Source: Methylibium sp035476815
Lineage (GTDB): Bacteria; Pseudomonadota; Gammaproteobacteria; Burkholderiales; Burkholderiaceae_C
Direction of reading: 5' to 3'
NCBI GenBank assembly: GCA_035476815.1
Contig: DATILD010000098.1
Coordinates: forward strand, 1-62,096
DNA: 62,096 nucleotides
The notes under the pieces were generated by a model that saw only the letters and a program-made list of their open reading frames with translations, had not been told where the DNA came from and made no database searches. Shown here piece by piece: positions 50,242 through 58,467 of the stretch. Position 1 is the stretch's first letter, and every line of letters starts with the position of its first letter. Both the position numbers and the translations under genes were made by a program.

Positions 50242-51882
50242 ATGAACGAGCGGCCCGTCTGGACCGAAGTGGCGACGATCGGCGACCTGCTGGTTCGCGC
50301 CGCGCACCTTCACCCGGAGCGCGCGGCGCTGGTGTTCCCCGACACGCGCGTCACCTATGCACAGTTGCTGAGCCAGGCGACCGGCGTCGCCCGCGGCCTG
50401 ATCGCGCTCGGCGTGCCGCGCGGCGCGCATGTCGGGCTGCTGATGGCCAACAGCGCGGAGTTCGCCGCGGGCCTGTTCGGCATCGCCCTGTCGGGCTGTG
50501 TCGCGGTGCCGCTCAACGCGCGCCACAAGACCACCGAGCTGGCCTTCATCATCGACAACGCCGAACTGAGTGCCGTGCTCACGACGAGCGGGTCGACGGA
50601 CTATGTCGACTTTGCGGCGCTGATCGAACAGGCGCTGCCTTCGCTCGCCGCGCGCAAGAGCGATCCCGAGGCCACGCTGGTCGAAGCGCCGAAGCTGCGG
50701 CATCTGGTGCTGATGCGCGGCGCCCATCGCACCGGCTTCATCGCCCCGTCCGCCTTCGCACAGGTGGCCGCGACCATCGAGCCTCGAGCCGTCGATGCGG
50801 CGCGCGGCCGCGTATGCGTGCGCGACACCGGCTTGGTCATCTACACCTCGGGCACGACGGCCAACCCGAAGGGCTGCATGCTGTCCCATGAGGCCTGCAC
50901 GCGGGGACCTGTCGAACGTGCGCGCTACCGGCTCGGCGCGGCCGAGGGCCACGACGTGACCTGGGGGGGCGGACCGCTGTTCCACATCGGCTCGCTGGCG
51001 CCCTTCATCGGCTCGATCGGTGCGGCCGGCACCTACCTGACCGACGTCTTCTTCGACGCCGGGAGGGCCGTGCGGCTGATGCAGGCGGAGGGCGTGACGC
51101 TCGCCTGGCCCTGGTTCTCGGCGATCGTTCAAGGCTTGATCGACCATCCGGACTTCGACCCGCGCCAGCTCGCCCGTCTGAAGCACCTGTTCCTGATCGG
51201 GCCAGCCACGCTGGTCGACCGCGTGCAATCCCTGCTCCCGCACACCGAGGTGCTGCAGGCCTGCGGCATGACCGAGTGCGCGGGCGTTTTCGCTCTCAGC
51301 GATCCGGACGAGACGTCAGAGTCGCGCTCGACCACCCAGGGCAAGGCTTCGCCCGGCATCGAGGTGCGCATCACCGATCCCGACACGGCTGCCGAGCTGC
51401 CGGCGGGGGGCATGGGTGAGATCTGGGTGCGCGGCTACTGTGTGATGGACGGCTACTACCGCGACCCCGAGAAGACCGCCGCCGCGCTGACGCCCGAAGG
51501 CTGGCTGCGCACCGGCGATCTCTATACCCGTCACGGCGACGGCAGCCTGGTGTTCGGTGGGCGGCTCAAGGACATGCTCAAGGTCGGCGGCGAGAACGTC
51601 GCCGCGATCGAGGTCGAGGCCTTCCTGTGCAGCCACCCTGAGGTCAAGCTGGCCGAGGTGGTCGGCCGTCCCGACGCGCGGCTCGACGAGGTGCCGGTCG
51701 CCTTCGTCGAGCTGCGCGAGGGCAGCTCGCTGCGGCCCGAGGCGTTGATCGACTACTGCAGCGGCCGCATCGCCAACTACAAGGTGCCGCGTGCCGTCTA
51801 CGTCCTGGCCCCGCACGAGTGGCCGATGTCGGCCACCAAGGTCGACAAGCGCGCGCTACGCGAGCGCTTGAAGACCTTGTAG
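50242..51882 (+). CDS. class I adenylate-forming acyl-CoA synthetase
   Basis: A 546-residue ligase from the ATG at 50242 with GGAGACATAGTC before it. P-loop-like motif IYTSGTTANPKGCMLSHEA at about 212-230, core motif GWLRTGDLYTRHGDGSLVFG with the catalytic Asp, and hinge GRLKDMLKVGGENVAAIEVE. The late Lys is in PMSATKVDKRAL. It activates a carboxylic acid to its CoA ester through an acyl-AMP. In the camphor pathway the cyclopentenyl acetic acid is activated to its CoA ester; in P. putida CamF1/CamF2 do this, so a single-chain ligase here would be a non-orthologous replacement. It lies alone on the plus strand, convergent with TetR 2 (8 bp between ends). Confidence 0.9.
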   Translation: MNERPVWTEVATIGDLLVRAAHLHPERAALVFPDTRVTYAQLLSQATGVARGLIALGVPRGAHVGLLMANSAEFAAGLFGIALSGCVAVPLNARHKTTELAFIIDNAELSAVLTTSGSTDYVDFAALIEQALPSLAARKSDPEATLVEAPKLRHLVLMRGAHRTGFIAPSAFAQVAATIEPRAVDAARGRVCVRDTGLVIYTSGTTANPKGCMLSHEACTRGPVERARYRLGAAEGHDVTWGGGPLFHIGSLAPFIGSIGAAGTYLTDVFFDAGRAVRLMQAEGVTLAWPWFSAIVQGLIDHPDFDPRQLARLKHLFLIGPATLVDRVQSLLPHTEVLQACGMTECAGVFALSDPDETSESRSTTQGKASPGIEVRITDPDTAAELPAGGMGEIWVRGYCVMDGYYRDPEKTAAALTPEGWLRTGDLYTRHGDGSLVFGGRLKDMLKVGGENVAAIEVEAFLCSHPEVKLAEVVGRPDARLDEVPVAFVELREGSSLRPEALIDYCSGRIANYKVPRAVYVLAPHEWPMSATKVDKRALRERLKTL

Positions 51883-51890
51883 GGGGCCGC

Positions 51891-52577
51891 TCAGCTCTTG
51901 CGCACGAGCATGCCGTCGCAGAAGATCTGCGAGAAGGCGCTCGCGATGTCGCCGGCGCTCAAGGCACGGCCCGGAACATGCCAGCGATGCATCCAGTTGA
52001 TCATGCCGAACAGTGCGTTGGCGGCCAGCCGGACCGGCAGGTCGTCGCGGAACTCGCCGCGCTCGATGCCTTCCTTGATGAGGTTCTTGACGATGGTCTC
52101 GAAGCGCTTGGTCTTGCGCACGATCTCCTGCGCCCAGGTGGTTTCTTCGTGGGCCACCTGATGCATCTGCTCCTGGATGTAGACGTACATCTGCGGGAAG
52201 TTCTGCTCGTAGGACGCGATCATCTGCGTCACGATCTGGCGGATGCGCTCGTTCGCGGCGAGCGACTTGTCGGCCGACACCGACTCGGCCTGCGCGAGGT
52301 TGGCGTCCAGGATGCCCTCCACCGACTCGCGGAACAGTTCTTCCTTGCTGCCCACGTAGTAGTAGACCGTCGCGCGGTCCAGGCCGGCCGCGTTGGCGAT
52401 GTCGACCAGCCGCGTCGAGGTGTAGCCGCGCTCGCGGAACAGCCGGGCGGCGATTCTCACCAGCTCCTCGCGCTTCGCGGTGTAGTCGGCGCCGCCGTCG
52501 GACAGGGCCGAGCGCCGGCGGCGGGAGATGTTGCTGGTGGGCTTCACGGGCTTGGATGGGCGCGGGGCGGGGATCAT
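51891..52577 (-). CDS. TetR/AcrR-family regulator (second), candidate master regulator of the GTCAAC regulon
   Basis: A 228-residue regulator with a basic N-terminal tail (PSKPVKPTSNISRRRRSAL). The TetR domain is LVRIAARLFRERGYTSTRLV, DIANAAGLDRATVYYYVGSK, EELFRESVEGIL. The C-terminal domain about 95-228 (MYVYIQEQMHQVAHEETTWA, ANALFGMINWMHRWH) is of the kind seen in KstR2-like CoA-ester-sensing regulators. It is next to the CoA ligase and two operator sites. No operator lies at its own promoter, so it may be constitutive. Which of the two TetR proteins binds GTCAAC-N6-GTTGAC is not shown by sequence; gene position favours this one. Confidence 0.87.
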   Translation of the reverse strand: MIPAPRPSKPVKPTSNISRRRRSALSDGGADYTAKREELVRIAARLFRERGYTSTRLVDIANAAGLDRATVYYYVGSKEELFRESVEGILDANLAQAESVSADKSLAANERIRQIVTQMIASYEQNFPQMYVYIQEQMHQVAHEETTWAQEIVRKTKRFETIVKNLIKEGIERGEFRDDLPVRLAANALFGMINWMHRWHVPGRALSAGDIASAFSQIFCDGMLVRKS

Positions 52578-52638
52578 CGGATGTTAGTGGAAGCGGCTGC
52601 GGCATGAACGTGTTTGACGAAGCTCAACGAGGTGCTCG

Positions 52639-53256
52639 ATGAGCGTGGTCCACGTCGAGGCCTGCGGCTTGCCGACCCTGATGGGCCGCTTCGCGCTGCA
52701 CGGCTGGCTCGATCCGGCGAGCGGCCGCGAGCACGCGTCGCTGTCGATGGGGGACCTCGCGGTGGGCGGGCCGGTGCTGGCGCGCGTCCACTCGGAATGC
52801 CTGACCGGCGATGCCCTGATGAGCCTGCGTTGCGACTGCGGCCCGCAGCTTCACGCGGCGATGGAGGCCATCGCCGCCGCGGGCCGCGGCGTGCTCGTCT
52901 ACCTGCGCCAGGAGGGCCGCGGCATCGGCCTGGTCAACAAGGTCCGCGCCTATGCGCTGCAGGATGCGGGCGCCGACACGGTCGACGCCAACCGGCTGCT
53001 CGGCCTGCCTGACGACGCGCGCGACTACCGCGCTGCCGGCGACATTCTCGAGGCGCTCGGGGTCGGCCGCGTGCGCCTGATGACCAACAACCCGGCGAAG
53101 GTCGCCGCGCTGCAGCGCCTGGGCATCGAGGTCGCCGAGCGCGTGCCGCTGCACGCCGGGCGCAATCGCTACAACCGGCGCTACCTGGACGCCAAGCAGC
53201 GCCGCATGGGCCACTGGGCCGACGACGAGCATCCCGAGGACCAGGGCAGCGCTTAG
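52639..53256 (+). CDS. ribA: GTP cyclohydrolase II
   Basis: A 205-residue complete GCHII. The zinc ligands Cys54, Cys65 and Cys67 are in HSECLTGDALMSLRCDCG, and YLRQEGRGIGLVNKVRAYAL, TVDANRLLGLPDDARDY and LMTNNPAKVAALQRLGIEV follow. It converts GTP to the pyrimidine precursor of riboflavin, the step the RibBX protein at 32544-33665 has lost. CGAGG lies seven bases before the ATG at 52639. It is divergent from TetR 2 and may supply flavin for the oxygenases; it also could be a general housekeeping copy. Confidence 0.95.
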   Translation: MSVVHVEACGLPTLMGRFALHGWLDPASGREHASLSMGDLAVGGPVLARVHSECLTGDALMSLRCDCGPQLHAAMEAIAAAGRGVLVYLRQEGRGIGLVNKVRAYALQDAGADTVDANRLLGLPDDARDYRAAGDILEALGVGRVRLMTNNPAKVAALQRLGIEVAERVPLHAGRNRYNRRYLDAKQRRMGHWADDEHPEDQGSA

Positions 53257-53282
53257 ACTGGCCGCGCCTTCTCGATGCGCGC

Positions 53283-54299
53283 ATGGTGATGGAAAAGGAC
53301 ACGGTGTCGATCCACTTCGCCAGCGCCGCCGTGGCGCGGCTGACCGCGGCCGCGCGCCGCCATGTGCTCGCCGCCGCCGGCATCCCGCCCGAGCTGCTGG
53401 CCTCGGCCCAGGCGCGCGTGCCGGCGCAGGCCTTCGCGGCGCTGTGGCTGGCGGTGGCGCGCGAGATCGACGACGAGTTCTTCGGCCTCGACCGCCGGCG
53501 CATGAAGGTCGGCAGCTTCGCGCTGCTGTGCCAGGCGGTGCTGCCCAGCGGGACGCTCGACCGGGCGATCAAGCAGATGCTGCGCGGCTTCGCGGTCTTC
53601 CTCGACGACATCGGCGCCGAGCTCGCGCTGGAGGACGGGCAGGCCGTGATCACGCTGGCCGACCGCATTGCCGACGCCGAGGCGCGGCGCTTCGCCGACG
53701 AGACCTTCCTGGTGATGGTGCACGGCCTGATGTGCTGGCTGGCGGGGCGGCGGATCCCGCTGCAGGCCGCCGAGTTCGCTCATGCCCGCCCGGACTACGC
53801 CGCCGAGTACGCGGTGATGTACACGCAGCACCTGCGCTTCGACGCGCCGGCCACCGCGATCCGCTTCGACGGCCGGCTGCTGGCCGCCCCGGTGGTGCAG
53901 GACGCGCGCAGCCTCAAGAGCTTCCTGCTGACCGCGCCGCAGTCCGTGTTCCTCAAGTACAAGAACGAGGACAGCTGGACGGCGCGCCTGCGTCGCCGGC
54001 TGCGCGACGGCGTGGGCCAGGACGGCTGGCCGACGCTGGAGGACGTCGCGCGCGAGTCCCATGTCGGGCCGACCACGCTGCGCCGCCGGCTCGACGCCGA
54101 GGGCAGCAGCTTCCAGGGCATCAAGGACGAGTTGCGCCGCGACATGGCGATCCACCAGCTGTGCAGCACGAATCTCAGCATCGCCGACATCGGCGTCCTG
54201 CTGGGCTTCCAGGAACCGAGCGCGTTCTACCGCGCCTTCAAGCGCTGGAGTGGGGTGCAGCCGGGCGAGTACCGGGCGCGGGTCGCCAGGCGGCCCTGA
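53283..54299 (+). CDS. AraC-family transcriptional regulator (OruR/ArgR-like N-domain)
   Basis: A 338-residue protein. Residues about 20-200 match the Arabinose_bd-type domain of OruR/MmsR-like regulators (VLAAAGIPPELLASAQARVP, FGLDRRRMKVGSFALLCQAV). Residues about 240-338 are the AraC DNA-binding pair: LEDVARESHVGPTTLRRRLD and LSIADIGVLLGFQEPSAFYR followed by AFKRWSGVQPGEYR. It probably activates a gene in response to a small metabolite. The nearest candidates are ribA upstream and the DUF1810 gene downstream, but no operator is recognised. A second in-frame ATG at 53289 is possible. Confidence 0.88.
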   Translation: MVMEKDTVSIHFASAAVARLTAAARRHVLAAAGIPPELLASAQARVPAQAFAALWLAVAREIDDEFFGLDRRRMKVGSFALLCQAVLPSGTLDRAIKQMLRGFAVFLDDIGAELALEDGQAVITLADRIADAEARRFADETFLVMVHGLMCWLAGRRIPLQAAEFAHARPDYAAEYAVMYTQHLRFDAPATAIRFDGRLLAAPVVQDARSLKSFLLTAPQSVFLKYKNEDSWTARLRRRLRDGVGQDGWPTLEDVARESHVGPTTLRRRLDAEGSSFQGIKDELRRDMAIHQLCSTNLSIADIGVLLGFQEPSAFYRAFKRWSGVQPGEYRARVARRP

Positions 54300-54354
54300 T
54301 GGGCGAGCCCCGGCCCCTGACGCGTGATCGGCCCCCTGCGCCCGGCGATCTCCC

Positions 54355-54774
54355 ATGACCGATCCCTTCGATCTCGAACGCTTTGTCCGCGCCCAGGCGC
54401 CGGTCTACGACGCGGCCCTGGCCGAGCTGCAGGCCGGCCGCAAGCGCAGCCACTGGATGTGGTTCGTGTTTCCGCAGCACCGCGCGCTGGGGCGCAGCGC
54501 CACCGCCCTCAGGTATGGGATGGGCTCGGTGGACGAGGCGCTGGCCTACTGGAGGCATCCGCTGCTCGGGCCGCGGCTGCGCGCCTGCTGTGACGCACTG
54601 CTGGGCTTGTCCGGGCTCACGGCCCACGAGATTCTGGGCGCGCCCGACGACCTGAAGCTGCGCTCCTGCATGACGCTGTTTGCCCAGGCCGTGCCGCAGG
54701 AGCCCTTGTTCCGGGCCGTGCTCGCGCGCTACCACGGCGGCGAGCCGGACCCGCTGACGCTGGAAGTCCTGTAG
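54355..54774 (+). CDS. DUF1810 family protein
   Basis: A 139-residue protein, a typical DUF1810 length. FDLERFVRAQAPVYDAALAE, then HWMWFVFPQHRALG, ALAYWRHPLLGPRLR and DLKLRSCMTLFAQAV, LARYHGGEPDPLT. The family is widespread and structurally helical; its function is not established. ATG at 54355 is 55 bp after the AraC gene and the stop is 10 bp before the EEP hydrolase gene, so these may be one transcript. Confidence 0.92.
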   Translation: MTDPFDLERFVRAQAPVYDAALAELQAGRKRSHWMWFVFPQHRALGRSATALRYGMGSVDEALAYWRHPLLGPRLRACCDALLGLSGLTAHEILGAPDDLKLRSCMTLFAQAVPQEPLFRAVLARYHGGEPDPLTLEVL

Positions 54775-54784
54775 GGAGCCCGCC

Positions 54785-55780
54785 ATGTCCTCTGCCCTGC
54801 CGCCGCTCGACGACCCGTCCGCGCCGCCGGCGGTGCGCGAGGAGATGGGCGCGCTGAGGGCCGAACTCGACGCCCACGTGCCGCGCAAGCGCTCGCTGGA
54901 CCGCAACCTGCTGGTGGCGACCTGGAACCTCAAGGAGTTCGGCTCGCTGACGACCCGGTGGAACGCCGAGGCCGGCGACAGCCCCAAGCGCGACTACCGG
55001 GCGCTCTGGGCGATCGCCGAGATCGTGTCGCGCTTCGATGTCGTGGCGTTGCAGGAGGTGGGCGGCGACCTCAGGGCGCTGCGCACGCTGATGAAGACGC
55101 TGGGGCCGTCCTGGCGCTTCCTGATGACCGACGTGACCCGCGGCGAGGCCGGCGGCGGCGAGCGCATGGCCTTCGTGTTCGACGGCAGCCGGGTGGAACT
55201 GTCGGGTCTGGCGGGTGAACTGGTCGTCCCCCCGGAGTGGCTCGCTGAGATCGCGCCGGAGGCGTTGACCCGCCAGTTCGCGCGCACGCCCTATGCCGTG
55301 AGCTTCCAGGCCGGCGAGGCCACCGTCATCCTGGTGACGCTGCACGTGCTGTACGGCGACTCGGCGGCGCAGCGGGCGCCCGAACTGCGCAGCATCGCGC
55401 GCTGGATGGCGGACTGGGCGCGGCAGGTGCATCGGTGGCACCACAACCTGATCGTGCTCGGCGACTTCAACATCGACCGGCAGGGCGATGCACTCTGGCA
55501 GGCCTTCACGTCGACCGGGCTGGCGGTGCCGGCGTCGTTGAATGCGGTCAGGCGGTCGATCTTCGCGGAGGTCGAGCGGCCGACGCTGGGCAAGTTCTAC
55601 GACCAGATCGCCTGGTTCGAGAGCGGCGGCGCGCAGTTGCTCGAGATGGCGCTGGGCGCGGCGGGCAGCGTCGACTTCGTGCCGCACCTGTACCGCGATC
55701 TGGCGCTGACGAGGGCGCAGATGCAGTACCGGGTGTCGGATCACTACCCGTTGTGGGTGGAGTTTGGCCAGGGCCTGTAG
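54785..55780 (+). CDS. endonuclease/exonuclease/phosphatase (EEP) family hydrolase
   Basis: A 331-residue protein with no signal peptide. EEP motifs are present: WNLKEFG (Asn), ALQEVGGD (metal-binding Glu), LIVLGDFNIDR (Asp/Asn) and YRVSDHYPLWVEF (Asp-His). The family cleaves phosphodiester bonds in nucleic acids, phospholipids or inositol phosphates; the substrate cannot be inferred. It is probably cotranscribed with the DUF1810 gene and converges on the glxR gene, with CCCCGCGGGG between. Confidence 0.88.
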   Translation: MSSALPPLDDPSAPPAVREEMGALRAELDAHVPRKRSLDRNLLVATWNLKEFGSLTTRWNAEAGDSPKRDYRALWAIAEIVSRFDVVALQEVGGDLRALRTLMKTLGPSWRFLMTDVTRGEAGGGERMAFVFDGSRVELSGLAGELVVPPEWLAEIAPEALTRQFARTPYAVSFQAGEATVILVTLHVLYGDSAAQRAPELRSIARWMADWARQVHRWHHNLIVLGDFNIDRQGDALWQAFTSTGLAVPASLNAVRRSIFAEVERPTLGKFYDQIAWFESGGAQLLEMALGAAGSVDFVPHLYRDLALTRAQMQYRVSDHYPLWVEFGQGL

Positions 55781-55795
55781 ACCCCGCGGGGCCGC

Positions 55796-56683
55796 TCAAG
55801 CCACCGGGTGCGCCGCCATCAGCTCCAGCGCCGTCACCAGCGCGGCGTGATCGAGGTCGGCCATGCCGTTGGCCGTGCAGGCCTGCATCAGCTGCGCCGC
55901 GCCGGCGGTCTGCGGCAAGGCCACGCCGAGCTCGCGCGCGCCCTGCAACGCGAGGTTCAGGTCCTTCTGGTGCAGCCGGATGCGAAAGCCCGGCGCGAAC
56001 GTGCGCTTGATCATGCGCTCGCCGTGCACCTCGAGGATGCGGCTGGCCGCGAAGCCGCCCATCAGCGCCTGGCGTACCTTGGCCGGGTCGGCGCCGGCCT
56101 TGCTGGCGAACAGCAGCGCCTCGCCGACCGCCGCGATGTTGAGCGCGACGATGATCTGGTTCGCGACCTTGGTGGTCTGGCCGTCGCCGTTGCCGCCGAC
56201 CAGCGTGATGTTCTTGCCCATCGTCTCGAGCAGCGGGCGCACGGTCTCGAACACCGCCGCGTCGCCGCCGCACATGATGGTCAGCGACGCCGCCTTGGCG
56301 CCGACCTCGCCGCCCGACACCGGCGCGTCGATGTAGTCCGCGCCCAGTGCGTTGATCCTCTGCGCGTAGGTCTTGGTGGCCATCGGCGAGATCGAGCTCA
56401 TGTCGACGACGATCTTGCGCGGCCCGCCCGGCCGCAGCGCGGCGGCGATGCCGCCCTCGCCGAACAGCACCGCCTCGACGTCGGGCGTGTCCGGCAGCAT
56501 CGTGAAGACGACGTCGGCCTGGCGCGCGACCTCGGTCGCGTTCGCGCAGGGCACGGCCGACGACGCGGCGATGCCGTCCGGCAGCCTGCCGCGGGTGTGG
56601 ACGAACAGCGGGTGGCCGGCGTCGAGCAGGTGCAGCGCCATCGGCGTGCCCATGATGCCGAGGCCGATGAATCCGAGCTTCAT
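55796..56683 (-). CDS. glxR: 2-hydroxy-3-oxopropionate (tartronate semialdehyde) reductase
   Basis: A 295-residue beta-hydroxyacid dehydrogenase. Rossmann motif GFIGLGIMGTPMALHLLDAG, substrate loop DAPVSGGEVGAKAASLTIMC and the catalytic Lys in GQTTKVANQIIVALN. These are close to GlxR/GarR enzymes, which reduce tartronate semialdehyde to D-glycerate with NAD(P)H. GAAGGAAGGTTCAC precedes the ATG at 56683. It ends the glucarate operon, after the aldolase that makes tartronate semialdehyde. Confidence 0.93.
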   Translation of the reverse strand: MKLGFIGLGIMGTPMALHLLDAGHPLFVHTRGRLPDGIAASSAVPCANATEVARQADVVFTMLPDTPDVEAVLFGEGGIAAALRPGGPRKIVVDMSSISPMATKTYAQRINALGADYIDAPVSGGEVGAKAASLTIMCGGDAAVFETVRPLLETMGKNITLVGGNGDGQTTKVANQIIVALNIAAVGEALLFASKAGADPAKVRQALMGGFAASRILEVHGERMIKRTFAPGFRIRLHQKDLNLALQGARELGVALPQTAGAAQLMQACTANGMADLDHAALVTALELMAAHPVA

Positions 56684-56702
56684 GTGAACCTTCCTTCTTG
56701 CT

Positions 56703-57491
56703 TCAATAGCCTTGCGCGCTGCCCGGCACCGGGCGCTGGCGCATCGTCGCGACGACCTGCTGGGCGCCGGCCGCCATCAGCCGGGCGTCCGAGCTGACGG
56801 TGACGAGCTGGAAGCCCTTGGCGATGCGCGCGAGCGCCGCCTCGGGCGTGCCGTTGTGGATCGCGGCGGTGACGCCATGGGCCTTGGCCCGCGCGAGGAT
56901 GTGGTCGACGGCTTCGGCCGCCTTCGGGTCGAGGTCGTCGAAGGTCGGCCTGCAGCCGAGCGCGAGCGACAGGTCCGACGGGCCGATGTAGATCGCGTCC
57001 AGCCCCTCGACCGAGAGGATGTCGTCCAGGTTGTCGAGCGCCTGCGCGGTCTCGATCATCGCGAACGCGACGATGGTGTCGTTGGCGTGCTGCGGATAGT
57101 CGGCGCCGCCGTAGAGCAGCGCGCGAACAGGACCAAAGCTTCGCGTGCCTTTGGGCGCGTAGTGGGTCCAGGCGACCAGCCTCTGCGCGTCCTCGCGCGT
57201 GTTGACCATCGGGCAGATCACGCCGTAGGCGCCGGCGTCCAGCGTCTTCATGATGATGCCCGGCTCGAGCCAGGGCACGCGCACCAGCGGCACCGTCGGC
57301 GTGGTCGAGATCGCCTGCAGCATCGTCACCATCGCCTGGTAGTCGACGACGCCATGCTGCAGGTCGATGGTCAGCGTGTCCCAGCCCTGGTGGGCCATGG
57401 TCTCGGCGGAGAAGCTGTTGGGGATCGCGAGCCAGCCGTTCAGCGCGGCGCCGCCGCCCTGCCAGATCTCGCGCAATCGGTTCGGTCTCAT
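56703..57491 (-). CDS. garL: HpcH/HpaI-family aldolase, 5-keto-4-deoxy-D-glucarate aldolase type
   Basis: A 262-residue class II aldolase: TLTIDLQHGVVDYQ with the base His46, VRVPWLEPGIIMKTLDAGAY with the Arg, metal-binding Glu in FAMIETAQAL and Asp in IYIGPSDLSLALG. GarL splits 5-keto-4-deoxy-glucarate into pyruvate and tartronate semialdehyde. The neighbours (glucarate dehydratase upstream, GlxR downstream) support that role over HpaI or citramalyl use. The ATG at 57491 lies 13 bp after the 2-hydroxyacid dehydrogenase stop. Confidence 0.88.
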   Translation of the reverse strand: MRPNRLREIWQGGGAALNGWLAIPNSFSAETMAHQGWDTLTIDLQHGVVDYQAMVTMLQAISTTPTVPLVRVPWLEPGIIMKTLDAGAYGVICPMVNTREDAQRLVAWTHYAPKGTRSFGPVRALLYGGADYPQHANDTIVAFAMIETAQALDNLDDILSVEGLDAIYIGPSDLSLALGCRPTFDDLDPKAAEAVDHILARAKAHGVTAAIHNGTPEAALARIAKGFQLVTVSSDARLMAAGAQQVVATMRQRPVPGSAQGY

Positions 57492-57504
57492 CGGAACTCC
57501 TGGT

Positions 57505-58467
57505 TCAAGGCAGCGGGGCCGCCGAAGGCAGCGGCTCGCCCGCGAAGAAGGCGTGCAGGTTGTCGAGCACGCGCTGGGCCATCGCCTGGCGGGTCTCGTG
57601 GGTGGCGCTGGCGATGTGCGGCAACAGCACGACGTTGTCGAGCGCCAGCAGCTCGGCGGGTACGCGCGGCTCGTGTTCGAACACGTCGAGGCCCGCGCCG
57701 GCGATGCGCTTGTCGACCAGCGCGCGCACCAGCGCCGCCTCGTCGATCACCGAGCCGCGCGCGACGTTGACCAGGAAGCCCTTGCGCCCCAGCGCGTCGA
57801 GCACCGCGGCGTCGATCAGATGGCGCGTGGCGGCGCCGCCGGCGGTGATGACGACCAGGAAGTCGGCCCAGTCGGCCAGCGCCAGCAGCGAGGGCTCGTG
57901 CGCATGGGCGCGGCCTTCCACCGGGCGGCGTGCGTGGTAGCGGATCGCCATGTCGAAGCCGCCGGCGCGCCGCGCGATCGTCTGGCCGATGCGGCCGTAG
58001 CCGACCAGCCCGAGCCGCGCGCCGCTGAGCTTGCGGCCGAGCGGGAAGGCCGCCGCACCCGGCGCGCCCCACTGGCCGGCGCGCACGTAGCGGTCGGCCT
58101 CGGGCGTGCGGCGCGCGATGTCGAGCAGCAGCGCCATCGCCAAGTCGGCGACGCAGTCGTTCAGCACATCGGGCGTGTAGCCGACCGCGATGCCGCGGCG
58201 CGCGGCCGCGGCGAGGTCGAGCTTGTCGAGCCCGACGCCGAAGCTCGAGATCACGCGCAGCGCCGGCAGCGCCGCGATCAGCGCCGCATCGGCGCCGACG
58301 CCGCCGGCCGAGCAGACGAGCGCCTCGAACGCCGTGCCGTGCGCGGCCAGGAAGGCCCGCGGGTCGGCCTCGTCGACCAGGCGGTGGGCGCCGTAGTCGG
58401 CCGCGAGGCGCGTCTCCAGCCAGGGCAGCAGGCGGCCGACCTGCAGCACGCGCGGTGGCGCGGCCAT
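57505..58467 (-). CDS. D-2-hydroxyacid dehydrogenase (GhrB/hydroxypyruvate reductase-like)
   Basis: A 320-residue NAD(P)-dependent dehydrogenase: LGLVGYGRIGQTIARRAGGF, FLVNVARGSVIDEAALVRAL with catalytic Arg, DVFEHEPRVP with the Glu, and LPHIASATHETRQ with the His. It reduces 2-keto acids such as glyoxylate or hydroxypyruvate, or works in reverse. The start overlaps the TctC stop by one base (TGATG). Its last 110 residues are nearly identical to the partial gene at 61764-62096, so the cluster holds a duplicated pair. A role in glycerate/hydroxypyruvate balancing of the glucarate route is plausible. Confidence 0.92.
   Translation of the reverse strand: MAAPPRVLQVGRLLPWLETRLAADYGAHRLVDEADPRAFLAAHGTAFEALVCSAGGVGADAALIAALPALRVISSFGVGLDKLDLAAAARRGIAVGYTPDVLNDCVADLAMALLLDIARRTPEADRYVRAGQWGAPGAAAFPLGRKLSGARLGLVGYGRIGQTIARRAGGFDMAIRYHARRPVEGRAHAHEPSLLALADWADFLVVITAGGAATRHLIDAAVLDALGRKGFLVNVARGSVIDEAALVRALVDKRIAGAGLDVFEHEPRVPAELLALDNVVLLPHIASATHETRQAMAQRVLDNLHAFFAGEPLPSAAPLP

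Noticed and set aside
52577..52638. A further regulon operator in the TetR 2/ribA gap (TTGACGAAGCTCAA)
   Set aside because: The half-sites are in the wrong order and lack the GTCAAC/GTTGAC core, so it is not a family member.
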